Source of the DNA: Druceiella hillmani
Lineage: Eukaryota; Arthropoda; Insecta; Lepidoptera; Hepialidae
Length of the DNA: 64,000 nucleotides
NCBI GenBank assembly: GCA_039881145.1
Contig: JAYKKI010000008.1
Coordinates: 31,478,501-31,542,500, forward strand
Reading direction: 5' to 3'
The notes under the pieces were generated by a model. The model was not told the DNA's origin. It did no database searches and was given only the letters and a program-made list of their open reading frames with translations. Position numbers and translations under genes: made by a program. Positions within the stretch are counted from its first letter, which is position 1. Every line of letters begins with the position of its first letter. This document shows positions 49,770-62,354 of the stretch, in pieces.

Positions 49770-50360
49770 TCCACAAATTAGGGCCGGCACGAACCGCCCG
49801 CAGCAGACACGCGCCGCTGCCCGTTACTCGTCGATAAACAACTGATTATTTTTTGTCATTATCACCGTTACGGTCGCTCTCGCTGTACTAATTTCACCCC
49901 TTTCCGCCGCCTGAGTATATCACCATCTTCATGTAGATAAAGATACCCAAAAAATGACATAATTGGTCCACGATCTACTATCCAAGAGTATTAAACGCGA
50001 TTTATTTCGAATGGTTAGAACTACGGTTTCATTCTCCAGGTTAGAGAGACAAAATTAATTGTGCATGCATTCTATACCATTTTTTTCAGTACTAACGCCC
50101 TAAGAAACAAAAACGTATTGCACGGTGGACGGCGAAAGTTATATTTTTATCACTTCGTTATACGAAATACAAATAATTCCTATGTCATGTACAAATAGAA
50201 CGATCGAGAGCCGAACAGAGGATTATTTTTCCCCGCCCCGCGCCAACTTCACTTCCCCTCTGAACTACCGACGCGTACCCATAGAAATTATTACACGCGC
50301 TGGCGAGATGGTCGTATTTTTATTTGGGCCCCGATTTTTTCGTAGAGACGCCAAATAGTC
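49770..50360. promoter_or_regulatory. Pair of GC-richer islands
   Basis: The first (49770-49925) holds AAATTAGGGCCGGCACGAAC and TTGTCATTATCACCG. The second (50220-50350) holds CGCGCCAACTTCACTTCCCC and TATTTTTATTTGGGCCCCGA. They lie 300 bp apart in AT-rich DNA. Short frames on both strands are unrecognised. Confidence 0.3.
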
Positions 50361-51169
50361 ACTATTAAATTTAATGAAATATTCTACATCCTTACGGCAT
50401 ATCAAATATAAGGAAACCATAATAACCGACGATAAATTAGAAGTGTGTTTGGATGAAGCACAAATTCGAATAAAAAGTAAATTTATATTTGTTGCCCAAT
50501 ACTTGGGGAATATATTTACTGAGAGGTTAAAAATTAAAAGTTTCAGCAAAGTGCAAGATGGATTGAAACGAATTTATGAAAATGAAGAAGAGTATTAAAA
50601 AATGTATAACAGATATCATATATTTTCTACTTATATACAATATATTTCCTACATGGTGCTTTGGTTAACTGAAAGAGATTGCTTCTGAAGCAGTTAGTCC
50701 GTCTTATGTATTTGTACATTGAATATAACTAAATAAATATTACATACTAGCAATGCTGTACACCCTTCGTTCTTTGTTATTGTTCATCTTTCTCCTTCTG
50801 GGCTGCAACCAGGAGGTTAGTAGAATCTGATAGATATTGATTATACTGATATATAAATATGAAAATATTATTTTTTTAAATTAGAAACATTTATTAAAAT
50901 AAACCAAATACCATCGTACAGAGGATAATTTAAGTGATAATGAGATTATTATTTACTATGCTGAGGTTATGATGGTTCCAGGTTAATAACTAAGTAGTAA
51001 CCTATTAATTAACTGCTTAATCTCCGCAATATGAAAGACACTGGTAAAATCTCTAAGGCATAAACCGACGAAAAGTCCTTTATCGGCAACTACCTGCTCC
51101 TTAAGCTGCAAAATTAATATCCATTCAGTGGTTTTTGCTCACACAGATACGGCCGCATCACCATCTTAT

Positions 51170-51228
<59 letters not shown>

Positions 51229-52261
51229 GCATTTCTTTAAGTACCAATGATAATATGATAGTGAATATAATAATTAGCAGTGAATCTAAGATGACTCATA
51301 ACTAAAGGGCTGTGGAAAGCAAATACTGAAATATACGTTGGCTAAAAAATACCTGTATTATCGTACGCTATAGTTAATGCCACTAAGTCAAAAGATAATA
51401 TTTTAAGACTACTATCTTTTTGCAAGAAAAATTCCATTTGTAAAAAAATTCCATTTGCAAGAAAAGTGTATGAGTGTTCCACTATCCTAACTGGGAAGAG
51501 GCATATGGAAATAGGATTCTCCTTATTCACCCTCAAATGCGTTTTATTTTTTTTATTCCGGCTGATCGGATTCTTCCAAAACTGCGTACTTGTGAGAAAT
51601 AACTTTTGAGATGTCAATATAATACAAATTTTAATAAGTCCTTAACAGCTCACAACGTGCGCAGAGTTCTACGCCCTAAGGTACCGTGGCTATATTTTAT
51701 GACATTTCGTAAAATATTTATGGCTAATGTTGGGTATTATGCATATTTTATGCCGAATATCTTCACAACAATGCATTGTAATGGCTTTTATCGGAGTAGG
51801 AAGTGAAACTTATTGCGAAGAATTAAATAATGATGCAAGAAATTGTTACTTTATTGCGTTCTTTGCATTTATGCCCGTTTTACCACTCATGAAACAGACC
51901 TGACGTATACGAAGCTTAACATTTTTTTGTATTTGCATGTCGGTTTCATATTCTTTTCTAAATGCTCGTAATTAAAGAAACTACTCGAACCAATAAATAA
52001 TTAACAGTAATGAGAGTATTCACAATAATATAGGTAGAAAATTTCCATTTGTCATTTGAAAAATCCAAATCGCAAGAGAGATATCTCTTCCAAGTAACGA
52101 AATGTTGATACCATGAGACAAAAGAAAAGAGAAATAACCAAACTATTTCTTATACATATATCAAAGAATCACCATTCAGATAGTTCCCACAATATCAAAT
52201 AGGTCAACTACTTGATTTTATGGGGACTCCAAGTTATAGAATTTGTTAAATCAAACTATTT
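50361..52261. other. AT-rich sequence, no supported gene
   Basis: A 74-codon plus-strand frame at 50374-50598 encodes a charged, protein-like chain without known motifs. Its length is within chance. A (TA)n tract is listed separately. Confidence 0.45.
51172..51228. repeat. (AT)n microsatellite
   Basis: This is an AT run with one TTT interruption near 51215. Confidence 0.95.
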
Positions 52262-52335
52262 ATAAAAAACCAGCCAAGAGCGTATCGAACACGCCCTTGA
52301 TAGGTTTCTATACCCTTAAATTTGTAGATATGGAT
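52262..52335 (-). repeat. Terminus of the lepidopteran dispersed repeat
   Basis: AAAAAACCAGCCAAGAGCGT and ATCGAACACGCCC resemble the reverse complement of the family terminus (ACACGC...GGTTTTTT at 20903-20928). Only the end part is convincing. Confidence 0.5.
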
Positions 52336-53197
52336 GGTGTAGAATGATATAAAAAGCACCTTTTTAAAATTTGTCTCTATAGGACAAAGATAACTCTTCG
52401 CCTTAATAAAAAGTATTTCTTGTGTGAAATGTTTTTTTTAATAATAATTTAGAATAGATAAAGTTGACAGCACATTAAGATTTACAATTTAATTACAAAA
52501 CTAATCTCATCCTCAATTTGCTGAGATAAAACCGAGCCAAAGTCCAAAATCTAAAGTACTGTCGACTGTACCTAAATATGTTTTTTTCTCTACTTCTCTG
52601 TCCTCTTGAGGTTAAGAGATAAATATATATTTTAAAATACAAAGTTCCTTTTGATTTCGCTTAACTCATTTATATGGAGTTCATGTGAACTTTTTCATAC
52701 CCAACATGTCACGGTTGATCGAGTATTACTCGTAAACTAGTAGAGCCTACTTCGTTGTTTCAATTTTCCTTTTAACTTCATTATGTAAACTAGCCTCGGT
52801 AATATTTTTCAAACATAAAATACCGCTTTAGCTGGTAGAGGATGGGGACATGTAACTCTTAACAAAAATAATCACTTTAAAGCTTAATATATAGTAAACC
52901 TAATAAAATTGAAACACCTATTCAACGTTACCCTACACAATAGAATATGTGAAAAAAATCAAATTTACCCCACTTTACATGTAGGGGAAGAATTAAAAAA
53001 TCAAGAGATTTGATTTACATATAAATATTTATAAACATGGTAAATATTAGCTTTTGAGCACAATAGTCGTAAAATGGCTGTAACATACAGATATATGTCT
53101 GAGGCGATGGTCACCTAACCTATTGTATATGAATTTGGAATAAGTATAACTTAGTGTAAAAATATACGAAGTGATCCAGATAAAAATCGAACAGATC

Positions 53198-53261
53198 CGT
53201 ACTTACCTATCCTATTTTTAAAAAAGTACCGACTTTTTTAAAAATCGAATAGGTAAGTACG
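53198..53261. repeat. Inverted repeat (about 28-bp arms)
   Basis: CGTACTTACCTAT followed by CCTATTTTTAAAAAAGT pairs with ACTTTTTTAAAAATCG followed by AATAGGTAAGTACG. There is a 4-base loop and a few mismatches. Confidence 0.85.
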
Positions 53262-54482
53262 TCATTACGTCATCATTTGTAGAAAAAAACTTTTAAAATA
53301 TTATAAATTTTGACCACAGTTTTTCCCATTACCTTACAACACTAATTAAAAAAAAGATGACGCGCTGTTCTTTATATAATAAAATTAAAATTCTATTACG
53401 TAAACCAACTAAGTTTCTAGTAAAAATCAATCAGCTGACTTTGTAAATCAAAATGTCAATTCAAAGTCAAATTTTTGGATAGCTTACATGCAAATAAATA
53501 TATTTATATCTTTGAAATAAATAGGAGCACGCTGGCACTAGGTGTGTGTATTTAAATTACAACTAGGCCTACTTTTCAATTGTCTGCACGTATAATATCT
53601 GAGAAAAGTAGTCATGACCCACAAACAAAGAAAAGTTCCGCCATAATAACATGTGAAATTTAAATGGAAATATAACTCGAATTATAACGGAATAAAGTTG
53701 GAATATCACAGTTTTAAAGCAAATAAAGCTGATATCAAGTGCCAGTTTGAAAGAGACAAGAGACAGAGACAATCTTTATCATTTACTTTGAATAACGAAA
53801 ATATAATAGTGACAAATAATGTAAAAGGGTCAAATCCAATAACATTTGCATGCAAAATATATTTTAAATTTAGCTAAATAAAAATAACCCTACTTCTCAT
53901 ACTTTTTCGCTTACCATTATAAAATGACTAGACAACTGCAAAATAGTATTAAAAACGGGTAGTTTGAAAATCGTACGACATTATAAACGACTTTGTAATG
54001 AAACAATAAATCTGCTATGTTTATTACTTCACTTTATTTTTTTGACTCATTTATTCAAAACTTCAACACTTTAGGCAAACTTATTGCTTTTCCAATCAAA
54101 CCTAAATAAAATATTGAATATTAATTGTTATAAAAGACTTTAATAAATTGTTTGTAAAAATATAAAAGACAACAAATTACTATTATACACATGTATAAAC
54201 TAATAAATAAAACATTATTAACAAGTATACGGAAAACTAGATTAGGTAAAATAGATTAGGTTATATTTTAAGAAGAAAACTAGATTAGATTATATTATAA
54301 GAGCTTGTGTAAAGGAAAGAATTAACAACAACTTTTTTGCAAATGTTAATAGTCTACATCTTTTATACAATTTCTGTAATATAATTACAGAAATTTGTAA
54401 CACATACAGTGAAAGAATTGTTCACAGAATATGGTAATGATTGTTTGGGCATGAGCTACTCGTACTAAGGCTATAGATATAG

Positions 54483-54485
<3 letters not shown>

Positions 54486-54518
<33 letters not shown>
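54486..54518. repeat. (TA)n microsatellite
   Basis: This is an uninterrupted TA run. Confidence 0.93.
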
Positions 54519-54522
<4 letters not shown>

Positions 54523-55933
54523 CTGGAATTTAGGATTCATCAAAATATTGAAAAAATTCATAAGGTAATTGGAGATAGTGCAACAGTGATAATGTCAGAA
54601 TACAAAATTTTATTATCAAAACAGAGCTCTCCCCTAAAAAGGTATTCATCCAAACTGAAAGATCCCTAATTATGAGAGGGCTGGAAGATGTATTCCAGGG
54701 TTATTTCGAGCAGAAGACAGTTACAACGAGAGCGGAAGGATGTAGTTCTGTCTCTATTCATCTTCATCCTCCTGAAGCAATGGGTTCTTAACCTGATAAT
54801 AAAGTTAAGCAAATGCAATGATTTAGAAATTCGGATCGAGTCGGGATGTGGCCCAAACACAGAAATATGATTACATAAAGTCATAAAAATGTATCCCTTA
54901 TACATCGATTTTGAAGACGTTCTATTTAGTTTAATTGACCTTCAGTGCAATTAAATTGAGGTGAATATCCTATAGTAGTGTATGGTTAAGAAAATTATTA
55001 AATAAAAATGGACTTTAGTTTTGTCGAAGATGTTTTAAAATAAAACACTCAGTTGGTATTCATAGCTATTTATATCGAACCCTGGTCTTATCACATCGTA
55101 CTTAATCACAAATTTAAAATAAGAGCCTGTGACTTTAAATTATAATTAGCTATGATTTATTTAAGTTGATCAATAAACTCACTTTCCGAACTCTTTCTTG
55201 ATAAATATATTGCAAATGATGTCGATAAATGAAAATGTTTTTATCGTATTCTATCGCGTTTTCTTGGACTTTGGCCAATAATTAGACATTATATGTTCTT
55301 ATTTCTAATTAATTTAAAATAAATTGGATAAAGTCATCAAAGCTATGGACCTCCATACAAGCTCTTGTAAAATAACTGCAAAAATAACTTTTTTCTCGAG
55401 TTGCCGGTTGTCCGATAAGCTTTCACCTTTTTCTTCTTTTTCATGTTATATAGATATATAACACGACCTATGTTCCAAGTTTTAAGATTCTATGAACATT
55501 GGAAGTAATCGATAGGCTTTAAAACCTTTATCAGTAAACCTACCGGCTCTCAATAAAACAGTGAGTGCCGAAATGTTTGCAGGTACTTATCTCGAAACCC
55601 ACTAAATCCAGATGCGTGAAGTTTGAAATACTCTGTACTGTTATCTATATTGTTATACCAGAATATTAGCTCTGCATTTCAAGTATTTCACAGATATAAA
55701 GGAGGGTTAAAAGTGGCTCGAAATGATTCGTGTGAATAATACAGGGCATGCGTGCGACAGGTTTTGAGAGATCTTGGCCTACGTAGTGCATGGCGCTTAA
55801 ATTATGATGCGAGTAAACGGTATCGATGTCGTTGAAGACTACCGTTTCTGGTAGTAATAGTATGCCATTGACAAGTCAATTGTGTTACTCAAACTCATAG
55901 CCTCCTACAACAAAGTATGAAACATCTTTACAA

Positions 55934-56083
55934 ATTGCCCACCTCAAAATAGTGTCATACAACGAAAACCAGGTCGTGGTAAAGAATTTAAATAAAGTAA
56001 AAAAAATACAATATCAGGTAGTTTCATTTAGTTGAGATAAATTATTATGAATTTCTACAAAATTAACGCCAAATATATTCAAT
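55934..56083 (+). mobile_element. Palindromic element copy g: one arm plus tail
   Basis: TTGCCCACCTCAAAATAGTG starts a diverged right arm (ATACAACGAAAACCAGGTCG, then GGTAGTTTCATTTAGTTGAG). The full tail follows (TTATGAATTTCTACAAAATT to CAAATATATTCAAT). The left arm is missing. It is the most diverged copy. Confidence 0.85.
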
Positions 56084-56919
56084 AAACATCCGTTTATAAA
56101 AAGACCCATTTCGAACAATATTTTGTTTCCCTATTTACTTCAATTTCAATATCAGAGACATAGTATTCGAATGATATAATAACGATAACTAGTTTTAAAT
56201 CAAATTTATTGAAGGATATCAAAACTTTAAAGTAAAATAATGTCATATTCAATTGTTAAGTTATATACTATAATTCCTCTATCTTCTTTTCATAATCATA
56301 ATTGTAATTATACCGCTGCACAAGTTATATATGTATTTCACGTTTAGGTTAAATAAGGCACATTGAGCTGTATATAAAGTATGAAAAAATTTCAGTTCTA
56401 ATTTGTGATCTTTATGAACTACCTTGACTACGATATTTTTCCTTAATTTTTTTTACCGTTTTAAAATTTTCAGACCATTAGTCAAAATTAGATGATTATA
56501 CACTATTTTTTAGCAAAATATTGATAAGGCGGAATTTTTACCGATTTTTAAATATTTATTTTCAACTCAATTCGTACCTGTTTAAATTGTTTGCATATCT
56601 ATACATACATAAATTACCTAGGAACAGCTGTACAATACACAATCACTATAAGTAAAATTTCTTGAAAGTTTGGATTTCTTACATAGCATTTCCACGTGAA
56701 CACACATCGGAACACTGGCCGCCTACGATGACCGTAATGTTTTTTTACAAGATCATGACAGTCAATACGAGATTACTCCTTGTTATGAAAGTTATCCCGA
56801 AAATATTATCCTTTGAGGTAAATAACCTTTAAATTTACGGTAACCTTATTGACAATACCCTAATTACTAAAACGTACTCGATCTAAATGTGGCATTAAGC
56901 GTTAGTAAAAGGTGTTACC
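56084..56919. other. AT-rich sequence without recognisable features
   Basis: No gene signal or shared repeat was found. Confidence 0.5.
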
Positions 56920-57130
56920 CCAAGGTGCAATCAGACAATCTGCATAATATGAATGCCCGCGTTAATGGGCGTCGCTGAGGGCGATCATGCGCGCTTATTA
57001 CGCTTCGACCTGCGTGACGGACGGCTCGCTCCGATCGTCTGCTGCGATTATTAATAACGGTGAGTTAAGTTACTGTTTATCATTGTTAACTCAGTTGCGG
57101 TATTGAAACTTAATGTTGATATTCGCAGCG
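56920..57130. promoter_or_regulatory. GC-rich island with homeodomain-like words
   Basis: The block around 56950-57060 (CGCGTTAATGGGCGTCGCTG, GCGATCATGCGCGCTTATTA, GATTATTAATAACGG) is CpG-rich with TTAAT/ATTA words. No coding frame crosses it. Confidence 0.35.
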
Positions 57131-58560
57131 CAGTTGATTTCAAATTAAGCACATATATTTCAATTAAACCTTTTAGACTTTTATTCGATACTAGCTCGGT
57201 CAGCCTAGCAACAAAATCAATGTTCTGAAATTGTTAACAATATGGTCCACTAGAATCAAAATAACTCGCTTGTCTTGTGCAATAGTGGATTCCATTGGCA
57301 ACGTTGTCTGTTAGTAACAATCACCAAAGCTAAAGCAACCTTCGTATAACTCTAACTAGTTTAGAAAAGAACTCAAATAAATAGTTTAATTCCATCCATT
57401 CCCTATCGTTAACTTATTTCGTAAATTACAAGAAATAAAAGATGAAAACTAAAAAATTGTATATAACCGGTGAAAGTATCAATTCGTCTAACAGTGAGGT
57501 AAGATAAAACAGCCCCTTAAGTGGGTTGAACCAATTTTTACTGGGCATTAAGTAGAAAACATTCATTTGCACTAAATTTTTTAAATTAAAGTATACACAA
57601 ATTATTAAAATTAAATTATTGACATAATTAAACAGCAGCGTTAAGTTACTCGAAATTTTATTTTGCCCAATAACAATAACGGAAGTATATAATTCTTTAT
57701 TGCATTATTAGCTATGAGAATTTCCACAAAAACCCTTCTTTCTGTCAACGTCACTTGATTTGGCCACGTCTAGTAATAACGCGGTTGGGCTTTTGGACGG
57801 TCGTGATATCTAGGTCATCTACATTCCAAATATCAGTAGTTTCTAGCTCACATTTATTCAATACGTTGAGTAGTTACTGGAGATTAAAGCAATATAGCTT
57901 TTGTTCAAGCTAGTACAATAATACGTGAGATATTCGTAGCTTGAGATGACCTCAAATATAAAACAAGTCATCGCTACATACGTAAACAACACCAAACCTC
58001 TCCGGCCGTTTCCTTTTCTTTCCAGAAAGGAGAAAATGTCTCGTTATATTACCCAACGAACTGGTAAGATATATACGTTGTTTCTTTCGTACTCAAACAA
58101 AAGTTAGCACAAGTTACACGTTAGTTAGTAGATGTCTCACCGAATGCTGCAATTCAAATTTCATTAGCTTCGTAGAATTTTTCATTTGTTTGTGTAGTTG
58201 TAGATGTATTAGCATCTGAGATCGTAACTTGTTGACAAGTTACAACCTAAACGTCATAATTAATAACTCAGCTGTAAGTTTTAAGGCTTGCCATTCCCCT
58301 ATCTGTCTTTCTAATGTATTTGTCTGTCTTTCTAATGTATTCGTCCTGTAACATAATCAGAGAAATTCGTTCAAAGTACACCAAATATCGCATCATACAA
58401 GTTCTAACAAGCTCTTTCACCTCTTCGTTGTCCAAAAAACAGTCATTTTTTTATTGTTAGTCTCATAATCTAGAAACACAATATTAGCACACAGGGGCTT
58501 TTTAAGTTCGCGGAATGAAGGATAGTGATAATAAAAATACAAAGTTATTTTTCTTTTTCA
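57131..58560. other. AT-rich sequence, no supported gene
   Basis: An 18-bp word CTGTCTTTCTAATGTATT is doubled at about 58302-58340. I see no mariner terminal inverted repeat here. Confidence 0.45.
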
Positions 58561-58566
58561 ATATTT

Positions 58567-59303
58567 TCACCTGTTACATTTTTCAGATCTTTCAATTAGC
58601 TGATGTATACCTTCATAAAATAATGTTTCATCTTTGCCTGAAAAATAAGCTGAAACTGCGTCCATCGCTTCTTCGTCGCTTGGAAACTTCTTTCCACCAA
58701 GTTCTTTTTTAAGGTTTGGAAACAAATAATAATCACTGGGAGCCAGGTTAAGACTGTAGGGTGGATGTTCTAAAATATCGAAGCCCCCCTTGTGCAGGGC
58801 GGCCAGCACAACGCGGCTCGTGTGAACGGGCGCGTTGTCGTGCTATAGTGGAACACCTTTGGTCAATTTTCCCCTTCTTTTTTCTTTGTTTGCTTCTTTC
58901 AACCTCTCTAGAATTAATCCATAGAATTCTCCAGTTATGGAAACACTTTTATCTTTATAATCCGTCAACAGGATCCCTTCTGAATCCCAAAAGACTGTCG
59001 CCATGATTTTTCCAGCCGACTGTGACACCTTAAACTTCTTGGGTGGTGGTGTGCCTTTTTTGTGCCACTGCATTGAGTCTTGTTTGAACTCAGGTTCATA
59101 ATTATGAACCCGAGTTAACAGTTCGACTCAATAGTCCATCCTTTTCTTCACTATAGATATCCAAAAACGCACTAGAACACTCCACGCGGGCATTGTTTTT
59201 GAGGCGGTGTGAGCATTCTCGGCACCCATCTTGCGCTGACCTTTGTCATGCCAAGATGGTCATGGAGAATTTTAAGAATTGTTATATCCAATACTCCAAC
59301 CAT
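58567..59303 (-). pseudogene. Mariner transposase, inactive relic
   Basis: Read on the minus strand from 59303, the relic starts inside the N-terminal DNA-binding part (VLDITILKILHDHLGMTKVS). It continues ARWVPRML, SSAFLDIYSEEKDGLLSR, VHNYEPEFKQ and QWHKKGTPPPKKFKVSQSAG. Then come KIMATVFWDSEG, EKRRGKLTKGVPL, HDNAPVHTS and HPPYSLNLAPSDYYLFPNLK. The second and third catalytic Asp (HDNA, PSDY) are present with 34 residues between them, the mariner D34D spacing. Three lesions are visible. A deletion of about 11 bases near 59111-59119 removes the TGDE motif with the first Asp and shifts the frame. An in-frame TAG lies at 58843-58845, just before HDNA. The N-terminal third and both terminal inverted repeats are missing. 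The intact protein would be about 345 residues. Confidence 0.93.
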
Positions 59304-60025
59304 CTTTGTTAGTCTTCTTTAGATTCTTCTTAGAATTCCAGACCAAAGTTAAAACGTGCTACTTTCCTGATATTTGACAATAATGGTAAAGAAAGTCCTC
59401 ACTCACTCACACCGCGACTCAAAGTTTTCATCAATGTCTAGCTAGTAATTATTATGAGATTAGATATCTTCAAAGATTTTTTTCACGTGATACAAAATGC
59501 CTCTGTGTTGACTTTTTAACGGAATCTCTATCATCGACTTCGAATTTGATGTACGTCAAGATGATGGAAAAACATTTCTATTTATACAAGAAGTGGCGTT
59601 TATTTTCTTCTAGATGCCTGGCTTTACTGGGGGAAAACGGAGCCATAACTGTATTTTCTTTTATGTGCTTCTTTATATAGCAATTATTTTCAATTTTCGA
59701 TTTTCTAAATACACTGAAATAGGTATTTATTTCTGTCTGAGAAATAAAATAATAAAAAGTTAAAATAAATAAAAATAATAAAAAGTTGTGTTTTTCCTAA
59801 TTTAATTCATTAAATTGAGTTTCCTTTTTTAATCGAACACAAATTATTATATTTCTTATTATATATTAATGAACCTGATAATTCAGTTTAAATGTAATGC
59901 TCAGTTTGGATATCACACTGTGCTAGATTGAAATACTCAGTTTGGATATCACATTTGCAAAATTTATGAATTTAGTTGGGAAAAAATTATTTATAATTGA
60001 ACTCTAATAGCCGTAAATTTTAATG
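59304..60025. other. AT-rich sequence, possible diverged mariner 5' end
   Basis: The first 150 bp should hold the transposase N-terminus, but no frame is readable. The rest has no signal. Confidence 0.4.
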
Positions 60026-60590
60026 TTCCGTACCTCAAAAGAAAAAACGAAACCGTTAGAGAGTTCTCACGTGTATGTCCGTCTGTATGTCATAAACTAG
60101 ATAGAAACAGCTTAACGTAGAAACTTGAAATTTGGCATTAAAACATATTAATTCTCAGCAATATTGAAAAATATTCGTATGAAAATTTTAAGAGAAGGCA
60201 AATTAAATACCCGATTTTTTTCAATTCCCTCTTTAATGTGGAATAGGTTAAAAGGGCTGGTTAGAAGGGTCTCAAAAATATTTTTTTCATAATTTTAAGT
60301 ATTATTTCTTCAAATTTATATTGAAAAACATGCCAAAATATATTTTCTTTCACCCCCTTATTTTCGAAACTATTCTACCCAAAATTACGAAAAATAGAGT
60401 TTTTAGAAACCTACGCAGAGATTGTAGGAGCAATGATTCTAAATGTCATAATTTTTTAAATATTTACGTTGTTTTACACTTGTGACAAAAAACTATATCC
60501 AATATATTTGCGTTGTAAAAAGTTAATTTCTTTAATCCATAAACGGTTATAACCCCCTAAAGATATACATAACCCTTGAAGTTAATAGGT
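60026..60590 (+). repeat. Lepidopteran GGTTCCGTA-type dispersed repeat
   Basis: The head reads TGTTCCGTACCTCAAAAGAA and is followed by GTGTATGTCCGTCTGTATGT, as in the other copies. The body contains ATATCCAATATATTTGCGTT, close to a word inside the 196-bp units at 28258. The terminus is not clear. Confidence 0.65.
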
Positions 60591-60850
60591 ATAAATGTGG
60601 TATAAATGAGGTGTTTGAGATATATCCATAAATTTATAACAATCGCTTGAGATGATTGCGTGATGTAATGAGCACACGACATATGATAGCAAGATTAACC
60701 CCAACTTATACCACATTCCTGTCACTAATATAAATAACAAACGCCATTCTTTTTATAAGATTTTCAAAAGTTTGCCTGCAATAATTGGTTGGTAGTGTCA
60801 AAATTTCCTAGTGTGCTTGGTAGTGTCAAATACTACACAGAACTAATCAG

Positions 60851-60922
60851 CACATTAATTAACATTGATATTTGGATAATGTTTGAAACCAACATCTGCC
60901 AGCTATCAATATTAATTAATGT
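60851..60922. repeat. Inverted repeat (20-bp arms)
   Basis: CACATTAATTAACATTGATA (60851-60870) pairs with TATCAATATTAATTAATGTG (60903-60922) with one mismatch and a 32-base loop. Confidence 0.9.
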
Positions 60923-62125
60923 GTTGATATTAATATATCACCAGGTAATTCAATTAGACTAATCCACAAAGAAATATGTGTAATAACTATTACTGACATC
61001 AATGTAACTATTATTTTTATATCGATATAAAAGTTAGACTGGGCTCTATCGTGGCTATCGATGTTTACATAAGTGGTGATTTCAATTACATACCAGAAAA
61101 TGAAAAGTAAAAACGACAAAAGCGCATGTTTCTCAAGTTATTAGTCTTTACCTACAAAGTTGCCATGTCACAGGACAGAATTCAACAGAATTTAATAAAA
61201 AAAATTTGTACGAAAAGTTTTATTTTGACCAATCGAAGTATTTCCGGTGCAGCGAATGGTCGAAATTTTGCCAAAACTTGATGTCAGTTAGTGTATATGG
61301 CGGATGATCCAATGAATATGGCGGATCAGTTTCCAACAGCAACATTCAGCACACAAAATAACTATTTACCTCATTTTTTTTATTTTGACATTAGCAATTC
61401 AATAATCATTTGTCACTGTCATCAAACCCTTGTGCTAGTTAAATTGCAATTTCAGAGGGATCCGCCTTTACTGCCACTTTCATAGCTGCACTAACACTGG
61501 ACTTGGAAATTGAGGGTATTGAATGGTAATTTATGATTCTTGGCTCATCTCATTAGCATTAAACACCTTAACTACTCCCGCCATAGAAATCGTGTTAAAA
61601 ATAAAATAGTACCCCGTTTAACACGTTAGATATGTTCCTGACACGAACTCGTTAAGTGAGTTCGTTCTTACTATATATACCAATGTTTAAAAAATTATAC
61701 AAAAATTCGTCACATGAAATATATTAACAAAATGTAATATACCTTCACTCTTATAAAGCCATTCGTTTATACAAGCTTAAAAAATCAAAATTTGCTTGTA
61801 CGTTACTTTCCTCTCAAATTTGTAATTATTAAAAAATCGACGCAAACGAAAACCAAATGACTATTTCGAAACAGAGTCAGTCTTCCTAAGAGAGTTGTCC
61901 AAAGTTTATAAAGATTATAAACCAAACCAAAGATTATAAAGTGGCCAATACAAATATCATATTATTTAAGGAAATGATATTTATACTGCAATATTAAAAT
62001 GTAAACTTACAAATTCCACATTAACATTTTTTAAACATTAGTTATATTAGTTTGTTTGATTAAAATTCCAATTAAAATTTAAAAAAATTATATATTAAAT
62101 TAAACCTATGCCTTCCCGATATAAA
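60923..62125. other. AT-rich sequence, no supported gene
   Basis: A 64-codon frame at 61291-61485 starts with a doubled ATGGCGGAT word but has no known motif. Confidence 0.45.
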
Positions 62126-62354
62126 AGGACATGTTGGTATAGACAAATATAAATTTTTAAACGGACATGTTGGTATAGATAAATATAAATTTTTAAAAGG
62201 ACATGTTGGTATAGACGAATATAAATTTTTAAACGGACATGTTGGTATAGATAAATATAAATTTTTAAAAAGACATGTTGGTATAGATAAATAAAAAATT
62301 TTAAAAGGACATGTTGGTATAGATAAATATAAATTTATCTATACCAACATGTCC
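62126..62354 (+). repeat. 36-bp minisatellite ending in an inverted copy
   Basis: Six head-to-tail units begin GGACATGTTGGTATAGA at a 36-bp period (62126, 62162, 62198, 62234, 62270, 62306). The units differ by few bases, mainly C/T in GATA/GACA and A/C before GGAC. The last unit is followed at once by its inverse, so 62307-62354 is a 48-bp hairpin with 22-bp arms and an ATAA loop. There are no unique spacers, so this is not a CRISPR array. Confidence 0.95.

Larger units (their letters stand above)
52336..55930. other. AT-rich sequence, no supported gene
   Basis: It contains one inverted repeat and one (TA)n tract, both listed separately, and unrecognised frames up to 79 codons. Confidence 0.5.

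Noticed and set aside
50374..50598. Protein-like 74-codon frame, and a similar one at 53653-53877
   Set aside because: Both have plausible residue balance but no motif, no splice context and a length within chance for 64 kb of this composition.
58400..59460. Mariner terminal inverted repeats
   Set aside because: No pair of matching 25-35-bp ends with TA duplications could be found around the transposase relic.
62126..62354. Regular 36-bp repeats that look at first like a CRISPR array
   Set aside because: The repeats are directly adjacent with no unique spacers, and the sequence is plainly eukaryotic.
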